Assembly: GCA_026400325.1 (NCBI GenBank)
Contig: JAPLPF010000137.1
Coordinates: 1,486-42,281 of the forward strand
From: Rhodobacterales bacterium
GTDB taxonomy: Bacteria > Pseudomonadota > Alphaproteobacteria > Rhodobacterales > Rhodobacteraceae
Direction: 5' to 3'
DNA length: 40,796 bases
Below, in pieces: positions 14,952-27,436 of this stretch. Position 1 is the first letter of the stretch. Every line of letters starts with the position of its first letter. A program made the translations under genes and the position numbers. Below the pieces are notes generated by a model, which saw only the letters and a list, made by a program, of their open reading frames with translations, did not search any database and was not told the DNA's origin.

Positions 14952-15706
14952 CCGGTTGGCCCCGAAGGCCTTGTGATCAGGATCGAAGCCGAGACGACGG
15001 CGGATTTCGTCGCCGCACCCACGCCCTGCGCGCCGCGCGCCGAGTTCATGCCGTGATAGCAGCCCATCAGCGCCACGATGAAGCCGAAGACCGCGCCCTT
15101 TACCAGGCCCGAGCCCACATCCCAGGTCTCGAGGAAATCGATGGTGTTCTTCAGGTAGGTTGCCGAGTTGAAATCTAGTCGCGTTATGCCGACCAGCCAG
15201 CCGCCCATGATGCCGATGGCGTCACCCACGGCCACCAGCACCGGCATGGCAAGGGTCGCCGCGACCACGCGCGGAACGGCAAGGTACTTCAACGGGTTGG
15301 TGGAAAGGGTCACCAGGGCGTCGATCTGTTCGGTCACTTTCATGGTGCCGATCTCGGCCGCGATGGAACTGGCCACCCGGGCGGCCACCATCAACCCGCC
15401 AAGAACGGGACCAAGCTCACGCGTGATGCCGATGGCGACGATCGAGGGGACCACGGTCTCGGCGTTGAAGCGGGCGCCACCGGCATAGATCTGCAGCGCC
15501 AGGGCGCCGCCGGTGAAGATCGCGGTCAGGCCGACGACGGGAAGCGAATACCAGCCGATCTGCAACAGGGATTGGCCAAGTTCCCGCAGATAGAACGGTG
15601 GCCGGAAGAGGTGGCCCAAAATCGCGGCCGCAAAAAGCGCCACGCGGCCGACAGCGGCGATAGCTTGCAGGGTTGGGCGCCCAATCGCTGCCAGGGCCGC
15701 GGTCAT
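14930..15706 (-). CDS. MlaE-family lipid ABC transporter permease with aberrant C-terminal tail
   Basis: A 258-aa MlaE/YrbE permease. Visible features include [35 protein letters not shown] in overlapping blocks, the conserved [38 protein letters not shown] core, several membrane helices, and [16 protein letters not shown] near the end. Family members end with a last helix after [11 protein letters not shown]; here that helix is replaced by about 15 unrelated residues ([14 protein letters not shown]) read out of frame through the start of the ATPase gene. The lost segment would hold the permease end and ATPase start. Its ATG overlaps the alr stop (ATGA, 15703-15706). The pair would move phospholipid between membrane and periplasm with an MCE partner encoded elsewhere. 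Confidence 0.85.
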   Translation of the reverse strand: MTAALAAIGRPTLQAIAAVGRVALFAAAILGHLFRPPFYLRELGQSLLQIGWYSLPVVGLTAIFTGGALALQIYAGGARFNAETVVPSIVAIGITRELGPVLGGLMVAARVASSIAAEIGTMKVTEQIDALVTLSTNPLKYLAVPRVVAATLAMPVLVAVGDAIGIMGGWLVGITRLDFNSATYLKNTIDFLETWDVGSGLVKGAVFGFIVALMGCYHGMNSARGAQGVGAATKSAVVSASILITRPSGPTGCCRGWT

Positions 15707-16752
15707 GCGCGCGGCTCGAGGTAGCGGCGCAGGTAGCGGGTGCCAAGGGCGGTCAGAAGCTCATAACCGATGGTCCCGGCGGCATCGGCCAGCGCGTCCA
15801 CGGTCTGATGCGGGCCAAGGATATCCAGCGTCTTTGGCACTTCGGGCAGATCGGTGATGTCGACAGTGATCAGGTCCATCGACACGCGGCCGACAAGCGG
15901 GCAGGGCGTGTCGCCGTCCCAAAGCTGGGCGCGGCTGGAAAGGGTGCGGGGCAGGCCGTCGGCATAACCGCCCGCCACGGTGGCGATGATGGACGGGCGT
16001 TCGGCCGTCCATGTGCAGCCATAGCCTACGCTTTCGCCCGGCTCGACCTCGCGCGTCTGGATCACCGGCAGGGACAGCCTGACCACCGGTTGGGCCGACG
16101 GAAAGGGCAGACCGCCATACATCCCCACGCCTGGGCGGGTCAGGTCAAAGTGAAAGCGCGGGCCAAGAAGGATGCCGCCGGTGGACGCAAGGCTGCGCGG
16201 CAGGCCGGTGCCGTCGGTCATGGCGTGAAACGCCGCAAGCTGGACCGCGTTCATCGGGTGGTCCGGCTCGTCCGAGCAGGCAAGGTGGCTGAGCAGAAGC
16301 TCCGGCCCGGCCTCGATCAGGATCGGCGCCACCGCCTGCCACTCCAGCATCTCGACGCCAAGGCGGTTCATGCCGGTGTCAAGCTGCACCCCGAAGGCAT
16401 GGCCGGGCAGCGCCTCAAGATGGCGGGTGATCTGGTCAAGGCTGGTCAGCATTGGTGTCAGGTCAAGATCGTGGATCATTTCGGTATCGCCCGACATGTG
16501 TCCCGACAGAAGGGCAATCTGCGGACCCGGCCCCAGGGCCTGCCGGACGGCAGCGCCTTCTTCGGCGCAGGCGACAAAGAACCGCCGCGCCCCGGCCCCT
16601 GCGAGGGACCGGGCTACCCGGGTGACACCCAGGCCGTAGGCATCGGCCTTGACCACGGCCGCGGTCTGCACTTCGGGACCGGTCAGCCGGTCAAGCGCGC
16701 GCCAGTTCAGGGCCACGGCATCAAGGTCGATGGTCAGGGTCGCTGTCGCCAT
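15703..16752 (-). CDS. alr: Alanine racemase
   Basis: A 349-aa PLP-dependent racemase that makes D-alanine for peptidoglycan. Lys35 in [12 protein letters not shown] binds PLP and Tyr244 in [10 protein letters not shown] is the opposite-face catalytic base. Other family parts are [22 protein letters not shown] and [16 protein letters not shown] 16752 is chosen because the fold starts immediately ([15 protein letters not shown]); the track's start at 16848 adds 32 unrelated residues. It is the first gene of the minus-strand alr-mlaEF-pqiA run, and its stop overlaps the permease start. It is divergent from the metal ATPase, with 113 bases between the starts. Confidence 0.96.
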   Translation of the reverse strand: MATATLTIDLDAVALNWRALDRLTGPEVQTAAVVKADAYGLGVTRVARSLAGAGARRFFVACAEEGAAVRQALGPGPQIALLSGHMSGDTEMIHDLDLTPMLTSLDQITRHLEALPGHAFGVQLDTGMNRLGVEMLEWQAVAPILIEAGPELLLSHLACSDEPDHPMNAVQLAAFHAMTDGTGLPRSLASTGGILLGPRFHFDLTRPGVGMYGGLPFPSAQPVVRLSLPVIQTREVEPGESVGYGCTWTAERPSIIATVAGGYADGLPRTLSSRAQLWDGDTPCPLVGRVSMDLITVDITDLPEVPKTLDILGPHQTVDALADAAGTIGYELLTALGTRYLRRYLEPRA

Positions 16753-16865
16753 GGCCGCTGTTTTGACCGGGCCGGGCCCGGGGTCAAGGGAAAACCTCTG
16801 CCCTGCATCCTGCTTGCCCTTTTGCCGCCTGCGCGCAAGGGTAGGCAAAACCGGGGGCCTGCCGC

Positions 16866-19877
<3,012 letters not shown>

Positions 19878-21380
19878 TCAGAAGCCCACGTCCGGCCCGC
19901 CAGAGCCCTGCCAGGGTTTTGCCAGGTTGCCGAAGCGGGTGAAGCGGCCCTCGAAGGACAATTCTACCGTGCCGATCGGTCCGTGGCGCTGCTTGCCGAT
20001 GATCACTTCGGCCTTGCCATGCACTGATTCCATCATCGTCTGCCATTGGGCCATCTTTTCAAGCTCATGGTCACCCGGCTTTTCCCGTTCGCGGTAGTAT
20101 TCCTCGCGGAAGACGAACATGACCACGTCGGCGTCCTGCTCGATCGAGCCCGATTCCCGCAGGTCCGAAAGTTGCGGGCGCTTGTCCTCGCGGTTTTCCA
20201 CCTGGCGCGACAGCTGCGACAGGGCGATCACCGGGATGTTCAGCTCCTTGGCGATCGCCTTAAGGCCCTGGGTGATCTCGGACACTTCCTGCACCCGGTT
20301 TTCCCTGGACGTGCCTTTCAGCAGCTGCAGGTAGTCGATGATCAACACATCCAGCCCATGCGTCCGTTTGAGCCGCCGCGCTCGAGCGGCAACCTGGCTG
20401 ATCGGCAGGGCAGGGGTGTCGTCGATGTAAAGCGGGCAGGCCTCCAGGGCCTTGGCCGCCTCGACGAAGCGGCGGAATTCCTGTTCGGTCATGTCGCCCC
20501 GGCGGATCTGTTCGGAGGGCACTTCCGACGCTTCCGACAGGATCCGCGCCGCCAGCTGTTCGGCCGACATCTCGAGGCTGAAGAACCCGACCACGCCACC
20601 TTCGACGGATCCGTCCGTTCCGTCCGGCAGTCGCCCACGCTTGTGCGCCTTGGCGATGTTGAAGGCGATGTTCGTCGCCAGCGAGGTCTTTCCCATCGAG
20701 GGTCGCCCGGCCAGGATCAGAAGGTCGGACGGGTGCAGACCGCCCAGCTTCTTGTCCATGTCGATCAGGCCGGTCGAGATGCCGGCAAGGCCACCGTCGC
20801 GCTGGTAGGCGGCGTTCGCCATGTTGACGGCATCGGTGACCGCCTTGAGAAAGCTTTGAAAGCCACGTTCGGCCGTGCCCTGTTCGCCCAGCTTGTAAAG
20901 CCGCTGTTCGGCCTCGATGATCTGGTCTTTCGGCTCGCTTGCCACCTCCACCCTGGCGGCCTGGGCGGCGATGTCGCGGCCAAGCTGGATGAGTTCGCGC
21001 CGCACCGCCAGGTCATAGATCATCTGCGCATAGTCGCGGGCGGCATAGGCCGAGATCGCCGCCCCTGCAAGGCGGACAAGGTAGGCCGGGCCGCCCAGTT
21101 CCTTCAGACCGGCATCATCGTCGAAAAAGGCCTTGAGCGTGACCGGGGACGCAAGGGCGTTCTTCTGGATGCGCGCCGACGCGATCTCGAAGATGCGCTG
21201 ATGGACGGGGTCAAAGAAATGCGGCGGTTTGACCAGCGACGAGATGCGGTCATAGATCTCGTTGTTGGTCAGGATCGCGCCAAGAAGCTGCTGCTCGGCC
21301 TCGATATTGTGGGGCAGCACGTCAGTCTCGGCAGCGACAGGGGCCGGAACCAAGGGGCGTAGTGTGGTGATCTCTGTCAT
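19878..21380 (-). CDS. dnaB: Replicative DNA helicase DnaB
   Basis: A 500-aa hexameric helicase. The N-terminal domain has PHNIEAEQQLLGAIL, and the RecA-like C-terminal domain has Walker A ILAGRPSMGKTS (about 222-233), SLEMSAEQLAAR, Walker B VLIIDYLQLL and the LSQLSRQVENREDKRPQLSDLRESG arginine-finger region. There is no intein or insertion. ATG 21380 is chosen because GGAG stands seven bases upstream and the family N-terminus fits; the track's start at 21497 adds 39 unrelated residues. It unwinds DNA at the replication fork. The 217 bases between it and pyrE contain a cluster of DnaA-box-like sites. Confidence 0.97.
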   Translation of the reverse strand: MTEITTLRPLVPAPVAAETDVLPHNIEAEQQLLGAILTNNEIYDRISSLVKPPHFFDPVHQRIFEIASARIQKNALASPVTLKAFFDDDAGLKELGGPAYLVRLAGAAISAYAARDYAQMIYDLAVRRELIQLGRDIAAQAARVEVASEPKDQIIEAEQRLYKLGEQGTAERGFQSFLKAVTDAVNMANAAYQRDGGLAGISTGLIDMDKKLGGLHPSDLLILAGRPSMGKTSLATNIAFNIAKAHKRGRLPDGTDGSVEGGVVGFFSLEMSAEQLAARILSEASEVPSEQIRRGDMTEQEFRRFVEAAKALEACPLYIDDTPALPISQVAARARRLKRTHGLDVLIIDYLQLLKGTSRENRVQEVSEITQGLKAIAKELNIPVIALSQLSRQVENREDKRPQLSDLRESGSIEQDADVVMFVFREEYYREREKPGDHELEKMAQWQTMMESVHGKAEVIIGKQRHGPIGTVELSFEGRFTRFGNLAKPWQGSGGPDVGF

Positions 21381-21445
21381 GTAAGTCTCCTGCCGGTGCC
21401 TTGTCTGCCCGATCCCGAGGGGGGCCGTCCATAGGGGAACAACCC

Positions 21446-21563
21446 TGTGGATAAGACGGGGCGAGTCGCGTCTGTTGCGCGGACTTGTGGAAACCATACC
21501 ACATCTTGCGGGCAGTTGTGCCGGTGATCGATTCCCGGCGGGTTGTCCACCGAGGTGTCCACA
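21446..21563. promoter_or_regulatory. Cluster of DnaA-box-like sites upstream of dnaB
   Basis: TGTGGATAA at 21446-21454 is the exact complement of the consensus DnaA box TTATCCACA. Weaker versions lie nearby: TGTGGAAAC (21486-21494), TTGTCCACC (21543-21551) and GTGTCCACA (21555-21563), the last two in the opposite orientation. All lie in the dnaB-pyrE gap, 66-183 bases upstream of the dnaB start. DnaA control of dnaB is inference. Confidence 0.55.
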
Positions 21564-21597
21564 AACCTGCCCACCGAAATCGGACAGGCCGCTGCGA

Positions 21598-22278
21598 TCA
21601 GGCGGGTTTGCGCGCCTCTTGCCAGGCGCGGGGGGCTTTGAGGAATTGTTCCACTTCGGTCAGGGTGGCTGCGTCAAAGGCGCCTTGTGCGCGGGCTTCG
21701 GCGAGGACATCCCACCAGGTGCAGAGATGATGCAGCCGAACCCCGTGGTCGGCAAGCCGCGCCTCGGTGCCCTCGAAGATGCCGTAGTAGAAAATCACTG
21801 CGGTGTGGCCACAGGTCGCCCCCGTCTCGCGGATCGCATCGACGAAGGACAGCTTCGAGCCACCGTCCGTCGTCAGATCCTCGACCAGAAGGACGCGCTG
21901 GCCGGGTGTCATGGCGCCCTCGATGCGGGCGTTGCGACCATAGCCCTTGGGCTTTTTGCGCACATAGGTCATCGGCAAGGCCAGCCGTTCGGCCACGAGG
22001 GCGGCAAAGGGAATGCCCGCCGTTTCGCCGCCGGCGATGTTGTCGAAGGCCTCGAACCCGGCGTCGCGCTGGATGGTGACGGTCAGGAAATCCATCAGGA
22101 CCGACCGGATGCGCGGATAGCTGATCAGCTTGCGGCAATCGATGTAGGTGGGCGACGGCAGGCCCGAGGCCAGGGTGAACGGTGTCTCGGCGTTGAAATG
22201 CACGGCCTTGATCTCGAGGAGCGCCCGGGCGGTCAGGCGGGCAATCTCGTCACGGGGCGGGAAAGTCGAGGGGATCAT
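21598..22278 (-). CDS. pyrE: Orotate phosphoribosyltransferase
   Basis: A 226-aa PyrE that converts orotate and PRPP to orotidine monophosphate. It has the substrate segment [40 protein letters not shown], the flexible-loop lysines in [17 protein letters not shown] and the PRPP motif [17 protein letters not shown] 22278 is chosen because family homology starts at once; the track's extension to 22386 runs into pyrC. It lies 89 bases after the dihydroorotase gene on the same strand, so pyrC-pyrE form a pyrimidine pair. Confidence 0.96.
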   Translation of the reverse strand: MIPSTFPPRDEIARLTARALLEIKAVHFNAETPFTLASGLPSPTYIDCRKLISYPRIRSVLMDFLTVTIQRDAGFEAFDNIAGGETAGIPFAALVAERLALPMTYVRKKPKGYGRNARIEGAMTPGQRVLLVEDLTTDGGSKLSFVDAIRETGATCGHTAVIFYYGIFEGTEARLADHGVRLHHLCTWWDVLAEARAQGAFDAATLTEVEQFLKAPRAWQEARKPA

Positions 22279-22367
22279 GGGCAGTCCTTTCGGGCGGGCT
22301 TGTCGTTCGACTTCGTCTCCTCCTCGCCGGTCGCCCCGACGAGTGACGACGTCATCAAGGAGGCGTT

Positions 22368-23408
22368 TCAGGTTGCGACGTGCCAATATACGGGAAATCC
22401 GGGGTCGAAGACGGTGACCGGGCCGTTTTCGGTAACGATGCCTTTCGGCCAGACACAGGGATCGGGGCGTTTCTCAAGGCGGACCTTTCCGCCATTCACC
22501 GGCAAGCCGTAGAAGGCCGGGCCATTTTGCGCGGCAAAGCCCTCCAGCCGGTCAAGGGCTGCCTCCTGCTCAAAGACATGCGCGAGCAGGGACAGGGTGT
22601 TTGTCGCGGTGAAACACCCGGCGCAACCGCAGGCGTGTTCCTTCAGCGCATCGACATGCGGCGCGGAATCGGTCCCAAGGAAATAGCGCGGATTGCCCGA
22701 GGTCGCCGCCCGGCGCAGCGCCAGCCGGTGCTTTTCGCGCTTGGCCACCGGCAGGCAGTAATAGTGCGGCCGGATGCCGCCCGCCAGAATGTGGTTGCGG
22801 TTCAGGATCAGATGGTGGGTCGTGATCGTCGCTGCCAATCGGTCGCCACCTTCGACGGCATAGGCGACACCCTCTTCCGTGGTGATATGCTCCATCACCA
22901 CGCGCAGGGCGGGCAGCCGGCGGCGCAGCGGGTCAAGGACGGTGTCGATGAACACCGCCTCACGGTCGAAGATGTCCACCTGGGGGTCCGTTACCTCGCC
23001 ATGCGTGCAAAGGGGCATCCCGATCTCGGCCATCTTTTCCAGCACCGGCATGACCCTTGCAAGGTCGCGCACCCCGGACTGAGAGTTTGTCGTGGCCCCC
23101 GCCGGGTAAAGCTTGACCGCCTTCACCAGACCCGAGGCATGGGCGCGTGCCACATCGGCGGGATCGGTTCCTTCGGTAAGATACAGCGTCATCAGCGGCT
23201 CGAACACCATCCCCTCGGGCAGGGCGTCCATGATCCTGCCCCGGTAGGCCACCGCATCGGCCAGTGTAACAACCGGCGGCACCAGGTTCGGCATGATGAT
23301 CGCCCGGGCAAAATGGCGGGCGGATTCCGGCAGGACGGCGCGCAGCATCGCGCCATCGCGCAAGTGCAGATGCCAGTCGTCGGGGCGGGTCAGGGTGATC
23401 GTTTGCAT
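22368..23408 (-). CDS. pyrC: Dihydroorotase
   Basis: A 346-aa class II dihydroorotase of E. coli PyrC type, catalysing ring closure of carbamoyl aspartate. Metal ligands are His13 and His15 in WHLHLRDG, the carboxylated Lys99 in [12 protein letters not shown], and histidines in LCTHGEV and VMEHITT; Asp in FLGTDSAPH is the catalytic acid, and CGCAGCFTA follows. Length and motif spacing match the family. It starts at ATG 23408 and is divergent from the LprI-like gene across 94 bases that must hold both promoters. pyrE follows on the same strand. Confidence 0.97.
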   Translation of the reverse strand: MQTITLTRPDDWHLHLRDGAMLRAVLPESARHFARAIIMPNLVPPVVTLADAVAYRGRIMDALPEGMVFEPLMTLYLTEGTDPADVARAHASGLVKAVKLYPAGATTNSQSGVRDLARVMPVLEKMAEIGMPLCTHGEVTDPQVDIFDREAVFIDTVLDPLRRRLPALRVVMEHITTEEGVAYAVEGGDRLAATITTHHLILNRNHILAGGIRPHYYCLPVAKREKHRLALRRAATSGNPRYFLGTDSAPHVDALKEHACGCAGCFTATNTLSLLAHVFEQEAALDRLEGFAAQNGPAFYGLPVNGGKVRLEKRPDPCVWPKGIVTENGPVTVFDPGFPVYWHVAT

Positions 23409-23502
23409 GACGCGTTTGGGTAGCGCAATCCGGACCTCGTTTCCAGTGGCAAGACAGGCAAGACTGCGACATGATCTTTCCAGTCATCGAAGCCAGAGCC
23501 CC

Positions 23503-23904
23503 ATGTTCAAATTGGTCCCCGTCCTGATTGCCCTTGGTCTGGCCTGTCCCGCGACAGCCCAGGAGGTTGACTGCGCAAATGCCATGGCGCAGCAGGACCT
23601 GAACCAATGCGCCTATGCGGAATGGGAACAAGCGGATGCAGGGCTGAACGCGGCCTACAAGCAAGCCATGGCGCTTTTGAAGTCATGGGATGCAAACCTG
23701 CCTGAGACGGACCGGGGCGGGGCCGAGGCCCTGAAGGCGGCGCAGCGCGCGTGGATCACATTCCGCGACAATGCCTGCGCGGCCGAAGGCTGGGCGATGA
23801 AAGGCGGCAGTGCCGAACCGCTTCTGCTTTATGGCTGCATGCGGCAGTTGACGGAAGAGCGGACGGCCCACCTGACCGGCTTGCTGGACGCCTTTGGCGG
23901 CTGA
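23503..23904 (+). CDS. Secreted LprI-family (DUF1311) protein
   Basis: A 133-aa protein with a signal peptide (MFKLVPVLIALGLACPATAQ, cleavage likely after ATA) followed by a DUF1311/LprI domain. Paired cysteines (VDCANA, LNQCAY, DNACAAEG, LYGCMRQL) could make the two disulfides usual for this family, and the W-x-x-FRDNxC pattern is present (AWITFRDNACAAEG). LprI of Mycobacterium inhibits lysozyme; most proteobacterial members have no tested function. ATG 23503 is the start because the signal peptide begins there; the track's start at 23293 lies inside pyrC. It acts in the periplasm. It converges on the next gene, whose stop abuts its own. Confidence 0.88.
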   Translation: MFKLVPVLIALGLACPATAQEVDCANAMAQQDLNQCAYAEWEQADAGLNAAYKQAMALLKSWDANLPETDRGGAEALKAAQRAWITFRDNACAAEGWAMKGGSAEPLLLYGCMRQLTEERTAHLTGLLDAFGG

Positions 23905-24798
23905 TCAGCCCGTCTCGCCCGTCAGTTCCGCCAGCCTGCGGGCAAAGCGCGGCGCGTTCAGGCGCGAGGTCACCGACCGGCAGATCATGATTTCGCGCTT
24001 GCGGTGTCCGGTCAGGCGCGCCGCGGCCAGGATCGCGCGCAGGTAGCTGCCGTTTGACCGTCTGCCGCGCCAGAGCCAGGCAAAGAACGACGCCGAGAAC
24101 TTGCCGTCCATCGCCGCCTCAAGGATCCTGTCAAGCACGCGCATCTCGCGCAGCGTGTCTTCGGTTCCTTCCGCGGTGTATCGCGCGTGAAGGGGTGTTA
24201 CCCAGGTCCGGTGGAAAAGGGAGGCGTGCATCGCGTCCGGGCGGTGCAGCGGATCATGGATCAACCAGACGCGTGCCGCACTTTCCGTCATGTCCGGGGC
24301 GAAACCATATCGGTTGCGGAAGTTGATCCGCCGCGCAATCCGGTGGCGTTCGTCCCAGCCGGCGCGGGCCGGGTCAAGCGTGGCGCGCGGGGCGACCAGT
24401 ACCAGTTCGGCCCCCGGTGCCGTGATCGAGAAGGCGGCCGCCGCATAGCCGGCAGGCCCGGCCCCATAAAAGATCACCCGGTCGAAATCCTCAAGAAACC
24501 CGTCGTCGGCCAGCCTGTCAAAATAGCGAAAGACCGCCTGGTCGCGCCACCAGGTCTCGCCCTCGGCCAGGATGGTCAGAAGCGACCAGCCCCGCGCCTT
24601 GGCCAGGGCAAAGTGTTCGGGAAGGTTGTCCTCACGCTCGCGCAGGGCGGCGGCATCCTCGAAGGTGACCAGAAGGACGGGGCGCTCTTCTGCGAAGAAG
24701 GCATAGTGCCGGTCGCCCAAAGGCAGAAAATCGCCATCCCCTTCGGCGATCGCAAGCATGGCTCGCTGCCAGTCTGGTGGCATGTCGGCCTTGTCCAT
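23905..24798 (-). CDS. Conserved hypothetical protein with alpha/beta-hydrolase-like nucleotide or nucleophile loop
   Basis: I do not recognise a characterised family. The protein is 297 aa from ATG 24798, preferred over ATG 24804 because AAGGA stands six bases ahead of it. A central stretch DRVIFYGAGPAGYAAAAFSITAPGAELVLVAPRATLDP looks like a beta strand, tight turn and helix, as in alpha/beta-hydrolase elbows, but the usual Ser is absent. Arg-rich segments follow (RHRIARRINFRNRYGF, FAWLWRGRRSNGSYLRAILAAARL). It has no signal peptide or clear membrane helix. It is separated by 183 bases from the glycosyltransferase on the same strand. Function unknown. Confidence 0.75.
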   Translation of the reverse strand: MDKADMPPDWQRAMLAIAEGDGDFLPLGDRHYAFFAEERPVLLVTFEDAAALREREDNLPEHFALAKARGWSLLTILAEGETWWRDQAVFRYFDRLADDGFLEDFDRVIFYGAGPAGYAAAAFSITAPGAELVLVAPRATLDPARAGWDERHRIARRINFRNRYGFAPDMTESAARVWLIHDPLHRPDAMHASLFHRTWVTPLHARYTAEGTEDTLREMRVLDRILEAAMDGKFSASFFAWLWRGRRSNGSYLRAILAAARLTGHRKREIMICRSVTSRLNAPRFARRLAELTGETG

Positions 24799-24981
24799 AT
24801 TCATCCTTGCCCGCCGGCAATGCCGACAATTGACTTGAAGGTGAGACTAAAACTCAGTTTCCACAAGGTCTTGCGACCAAGAATGATTGAAGAAAGGGAA
24901 ACAAAACAACGCGATTGCCGTCGTCGCCACGACAGTTTGCAAGTTTGGCGTGAATATGTTTCCGCTCTACAACTTGCGGTT

Positions 24982-26013
24982 TTATTCGGCTTGCGTCGCT
25001 TGCGCCCTTGCCAGTGCCTCGGACCGGCCAAGCGCCCGTGATGGCGGTGTAGCGACGATTTGGTCGAAAAGCGTCCGCCATCTTGCGTCGGCCAGCAAGT
25101 CTTGCAGGCGTTCCTGCCGCCAGGTCACAGCCTGCCGGTGCATGGGGCCAAGGTGCGGATCGGCATGCAACTCCGCCAAAATAGCGCCACTGTCCAGCCC
25201 GAGAATGCTTTTGTCCTCGACATCGCACAGGTTGAAGGTGGCCCAGTACTCGCTGCCGATCGGCGTGCCCTTGCGAAAGCCTGCGATGCGATGTCCACGC
25301 GCGCATTTCAGGATGAACCCTTCGACGGACCCGACTGCGTAATGGTTCAATTGCGCAAGCCTGATCGTGTTGCGGCCGGGATCCGAAAACAGGCGTCTGG
25401 TGTGGAAAAGCGCGGGCATCGCCAACCCGGATCCGTCGAACCAGCGCTGTGTTGCAAGACGATCCGGGTTCGGGTCCCGCGGCCGATGAACGCCCAGCTT
25501 TCGGTAGGTTCCGTCATTGCGAAACAGGGTCTTGAACAGCAAGGCCTGCAATGGCCATTCAAGCACCTCCGGCGCTGCGCGAGTGAAAGTCTCCGTCATC
25601 GGCTGATCGGTGTATTCGACCACACCCGCATTGCCGAACAACCGCCAGGTCAGCGGGATAGCGGTTGCATGCGGAAGTGCGGCCAGAAGTGAGGGCAGTC
25701 TTCGGTCGCCGACATGAATGTTGATGAACTCGTCTATGTCGCAGGTGATCAGCCAATCTGCGCTGGTCACCAATGGGTGCCGGCTGGCCTCGTTCAGCGC
25801 CTGCCAGTGCGGGCCGTTCCGCCATGGACCGGGATTGCGCTGATGGGTCAACCAGCCTGACGCGGCAAGCCGGTCCAGCATTGCATCGGTTCCGTCCGTG
25901 CAATCGTTGGAAAAGACCAGAAAATCCGTGATCCCGACGGCCCGGTGGTGCGCCAGCCATTCCAGAAGGAACGCGCCTTCGTTGCAAACCGTCAGAACGG
26001 CAGTCACCTTCAT
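24982..26013 (-). CDS. Family 2-type glycosyltransferase
   Basis: A 343-aa cytosolic glycosyltransferase. The N-terminus MKVTAVLTVCNEGAFLLEWLAHHRAVGI gives a GT-A nucleotide-binding fold, ITDFLVFSNDCTDGTD follows, and the metal/nucleotide DxD is in ITCDIDEFINIH. These match the Glyco_tranf_2_4 group often seen near capsule or lipopolysaccharide genes. I chose ATG 26013: AAGGG lies nine bases ahead, while the track's GTG 26022 sits on the same Shine-Dalgarno. The C-terminal tail is charged and helical. Sugar donor and acceptor are unknown; no other polysaccharide gene is in the window. Confidence 0.85.
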   Translation of the reverse strand: MKVTAVLTVCNEGAFLLEWLAHHRAVGITDFLVFSNDCTDGTDAMLDRLAASGWLTHQRNPGPWRNGPHWQALNEASRHPLVTSADWLITCDIDEFINIHVGDRRLPSLLAALPHATAIPLTWRLFGNAGVVEYTDQPMTETFTRAAPEVLEWPLQALLFKTLFRNDGTYRKLGVHRPRDPNPDRLATQRWFDGSGLAMPALFHTRRLFSDPGRNTIRLAQLNHYAVGSVEGFILKCARGHRIAGFRKGTPIGSEYWATFNLCDVEDKSILGLDSGAILAELHADPHLGPMHRQAVTWRQERLQDLLADARWRTLFDQIVATPPSRALGRSEALARAQATQAE

Positions 26014-26115
26014 TGTGCCCACCCTTTCAGTCCGGGCCAGACAGTCCCGCCCGGGGCGCTTGCCTGCCCGGGGTTCAACGGCAGGTGACGCAGCGTGACA
26101 CCCTTTCCTGCCAAA

Positions 26116-27348
26116 TCAGAAGAATGCCTGAACCCCGGTGATCGCGCGCCCGATGATCAGGGCGTGGATGTCATGCGTGCCCTCGTAGGTGTTCACCGTT
26201 TCAAGGTTGACCATATGGCGCATGATCTGGAAATCTTCCTGAATGCCGTTGCCGCCGTGCATGTCCCGCGCCCAGCGCGCGGCATCCAGCGCCTTGCCGC
26301 AGTTGTTGCGCTTGATGATGCTGATCATCTCGGGCGCGGCATTCGCCTCGTCCAGAAGACGCCCGACCCGCAGGCTGGCCTGAAGGCCCAGCGAAATCTC
26401 GGTCAGCATGTTGGCCAGCTTCAACTGGTAAAGCTGCGTCCCCGCAATGGGTTTGCCGAACTGCTTGCGATCCAGCCCGTACTGCCGCGCCGCGTGCAGA
26501 CAGAACTCTGCCGCGCCCAGCACGCCCCAGCTTATGCCATAGCGTGCGCGGTTCAGGCAGCCGAAAGGTCCCTTGAGCCCCTCGACGAAAGGCAGAAGGG
26601 CCTCTTCGCCCACCTCCACATCCTTCATCACGATCTCGCCGGTAATGCTGGCGCGCAAGCTCAGTTTTCCCCCGACCTTCGGGGCGGACAAACCGGCCAT
26701 GCCCTTGTCCAGCACAAAGCCCCTGATCTTGCCGCCATGCGCCTCGGACTTGGCCCAGACCACGAAGACATCGGCAATCGGCGCGTTGGAGATCCACATC
26801 TTCGCGCCGTTCAGCACATAGCCCGACGCCGTCTTCTTTGCGACCGTCTTCATCCCCGCCGGATCGGACCCCGCGTCGGGTTCGGTCAGGCCAAAGCAGC
26901 CGATCCATTCGCCGGACGCCAGTTTCGGCAGATACTTCTGGCGCTGCGCCTCGGTGCCATAGGCATAGATCGGATACATCACCAGCGACGACTGCACCGA
27001 CATCATGCTGCGATAGCCTGAATCGACGCGCTCGACCTCGCGCGCCACAAGGCCATAGGCCACATAGGACGCGCCAAGCCCGCCGTATTCTTCGGGCACT
27101 GTCACACCCAGAAGCCCCATCTCGCCCATCTCGCGAAAGATCGACGGGTCGGTGGTTTCCTCGCGATAGGCGGCCACCACGCGCGGCTGCAGTTTCTCTT
27201 GCGCATAGGCCCTGGCGCCGTCGCGCAGCATCCGCTCCTCTTCCGTCAGCTGGTCATCCAGCCGGAACGGATCCTGCCAGTCGAACCGCCCCAGATCCGG
27301 CGCGTCCTTCGGTTTCAGCTTCGGGGCGGGCTTTGCGGCGTCAAGCAT
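26116..27348 (-). CDS. gcdH: Glutaryl-CoA dehydrogenase (acyl-CoA dehydrogenase family)
   Basis: A 410-aa flavoenzyme that oxidises and decarboxylates glutaryl-CoA to crotonyl-CoA in lysine and tryptophan breakdown. The catalytic Glu389 lies in [23 protein letters not shown], a GCDH hallmark; [16 protein letters not shown] and [17 protein letters not shown] fit the FAD- and substrate-binding blocks. I chose ATG 27348 because GGAGG precedes it by six bases; the track's ATG 27360 overlaps that site. It is divergent from a LysR regulator that probably controls it. Confidence 0.94.
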   Translation of the reverse strand: MLDAAKPAPKLKPKDAPDLGRFDWQDPFRLDDQLTEEERMLRDGARAYAQEKLQPRVVAAYREETTDPSIFREMGEMGLLGVTVPEEYGGLGASYVAYGLVAREVERVDSGYRSMMSVQSSLVMYPIYAYGTEAQRQKYLPKLASGEWIGCFGLTEPDAGSDPAGMKTVAKKTASGYVLNGAKMWISNAPIADVFVVWAKSEAHGGKIRGFVLDKGMAGLSAPKVGGKLSLRASITGEIVMKDVEVGEEALLPFVEGLKGPFGCLNRARYGISWGVLGAAEFCLHAARQYGLDRKQFGKPIAGTQLYQLKLANMLTEISLGLQASLRVGRLLDEANAAPEMISIIKRNNCGKALDAARWARDMHGGNGIQEDFQIMRHMVNLETVNTYEGTHDIHALIIGRAITGVQAFF

Positions 27349-27420
27349 CGGAACCTCCATTGATCGGCTCAGTATTGCACGATTGACCCGTTCAGGCTAA
27401 CGAAAGCCGGACAAGGGTTC

Positions 27421-27435
27421 ATGAGGAAAACTCAT
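27421..27435. promoter_or_regulatory. Candidate LysR operator (T-N11-A)
   Basis: ATGAGGAAAACTCAT is a perfect 5-5-5 inverted repeat containing T-N11-A, the LysR-type operator pattern. It lies between divergent gcdH and LysR genes and overlaps the LysR ribosome-binding region one base before its ATG, fitting autoregulation. Binding is inferred. Confidence 0.5.
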
Positions 27436-27436
27436 A

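Noticed and set aside
21446-21563. Chromosomal replication origin
   Set aside because: There are only four DnaA-like boxes, no AT-rich unwinding region, and no dnaA, dnaN, hemE or parA/parB neighbour.
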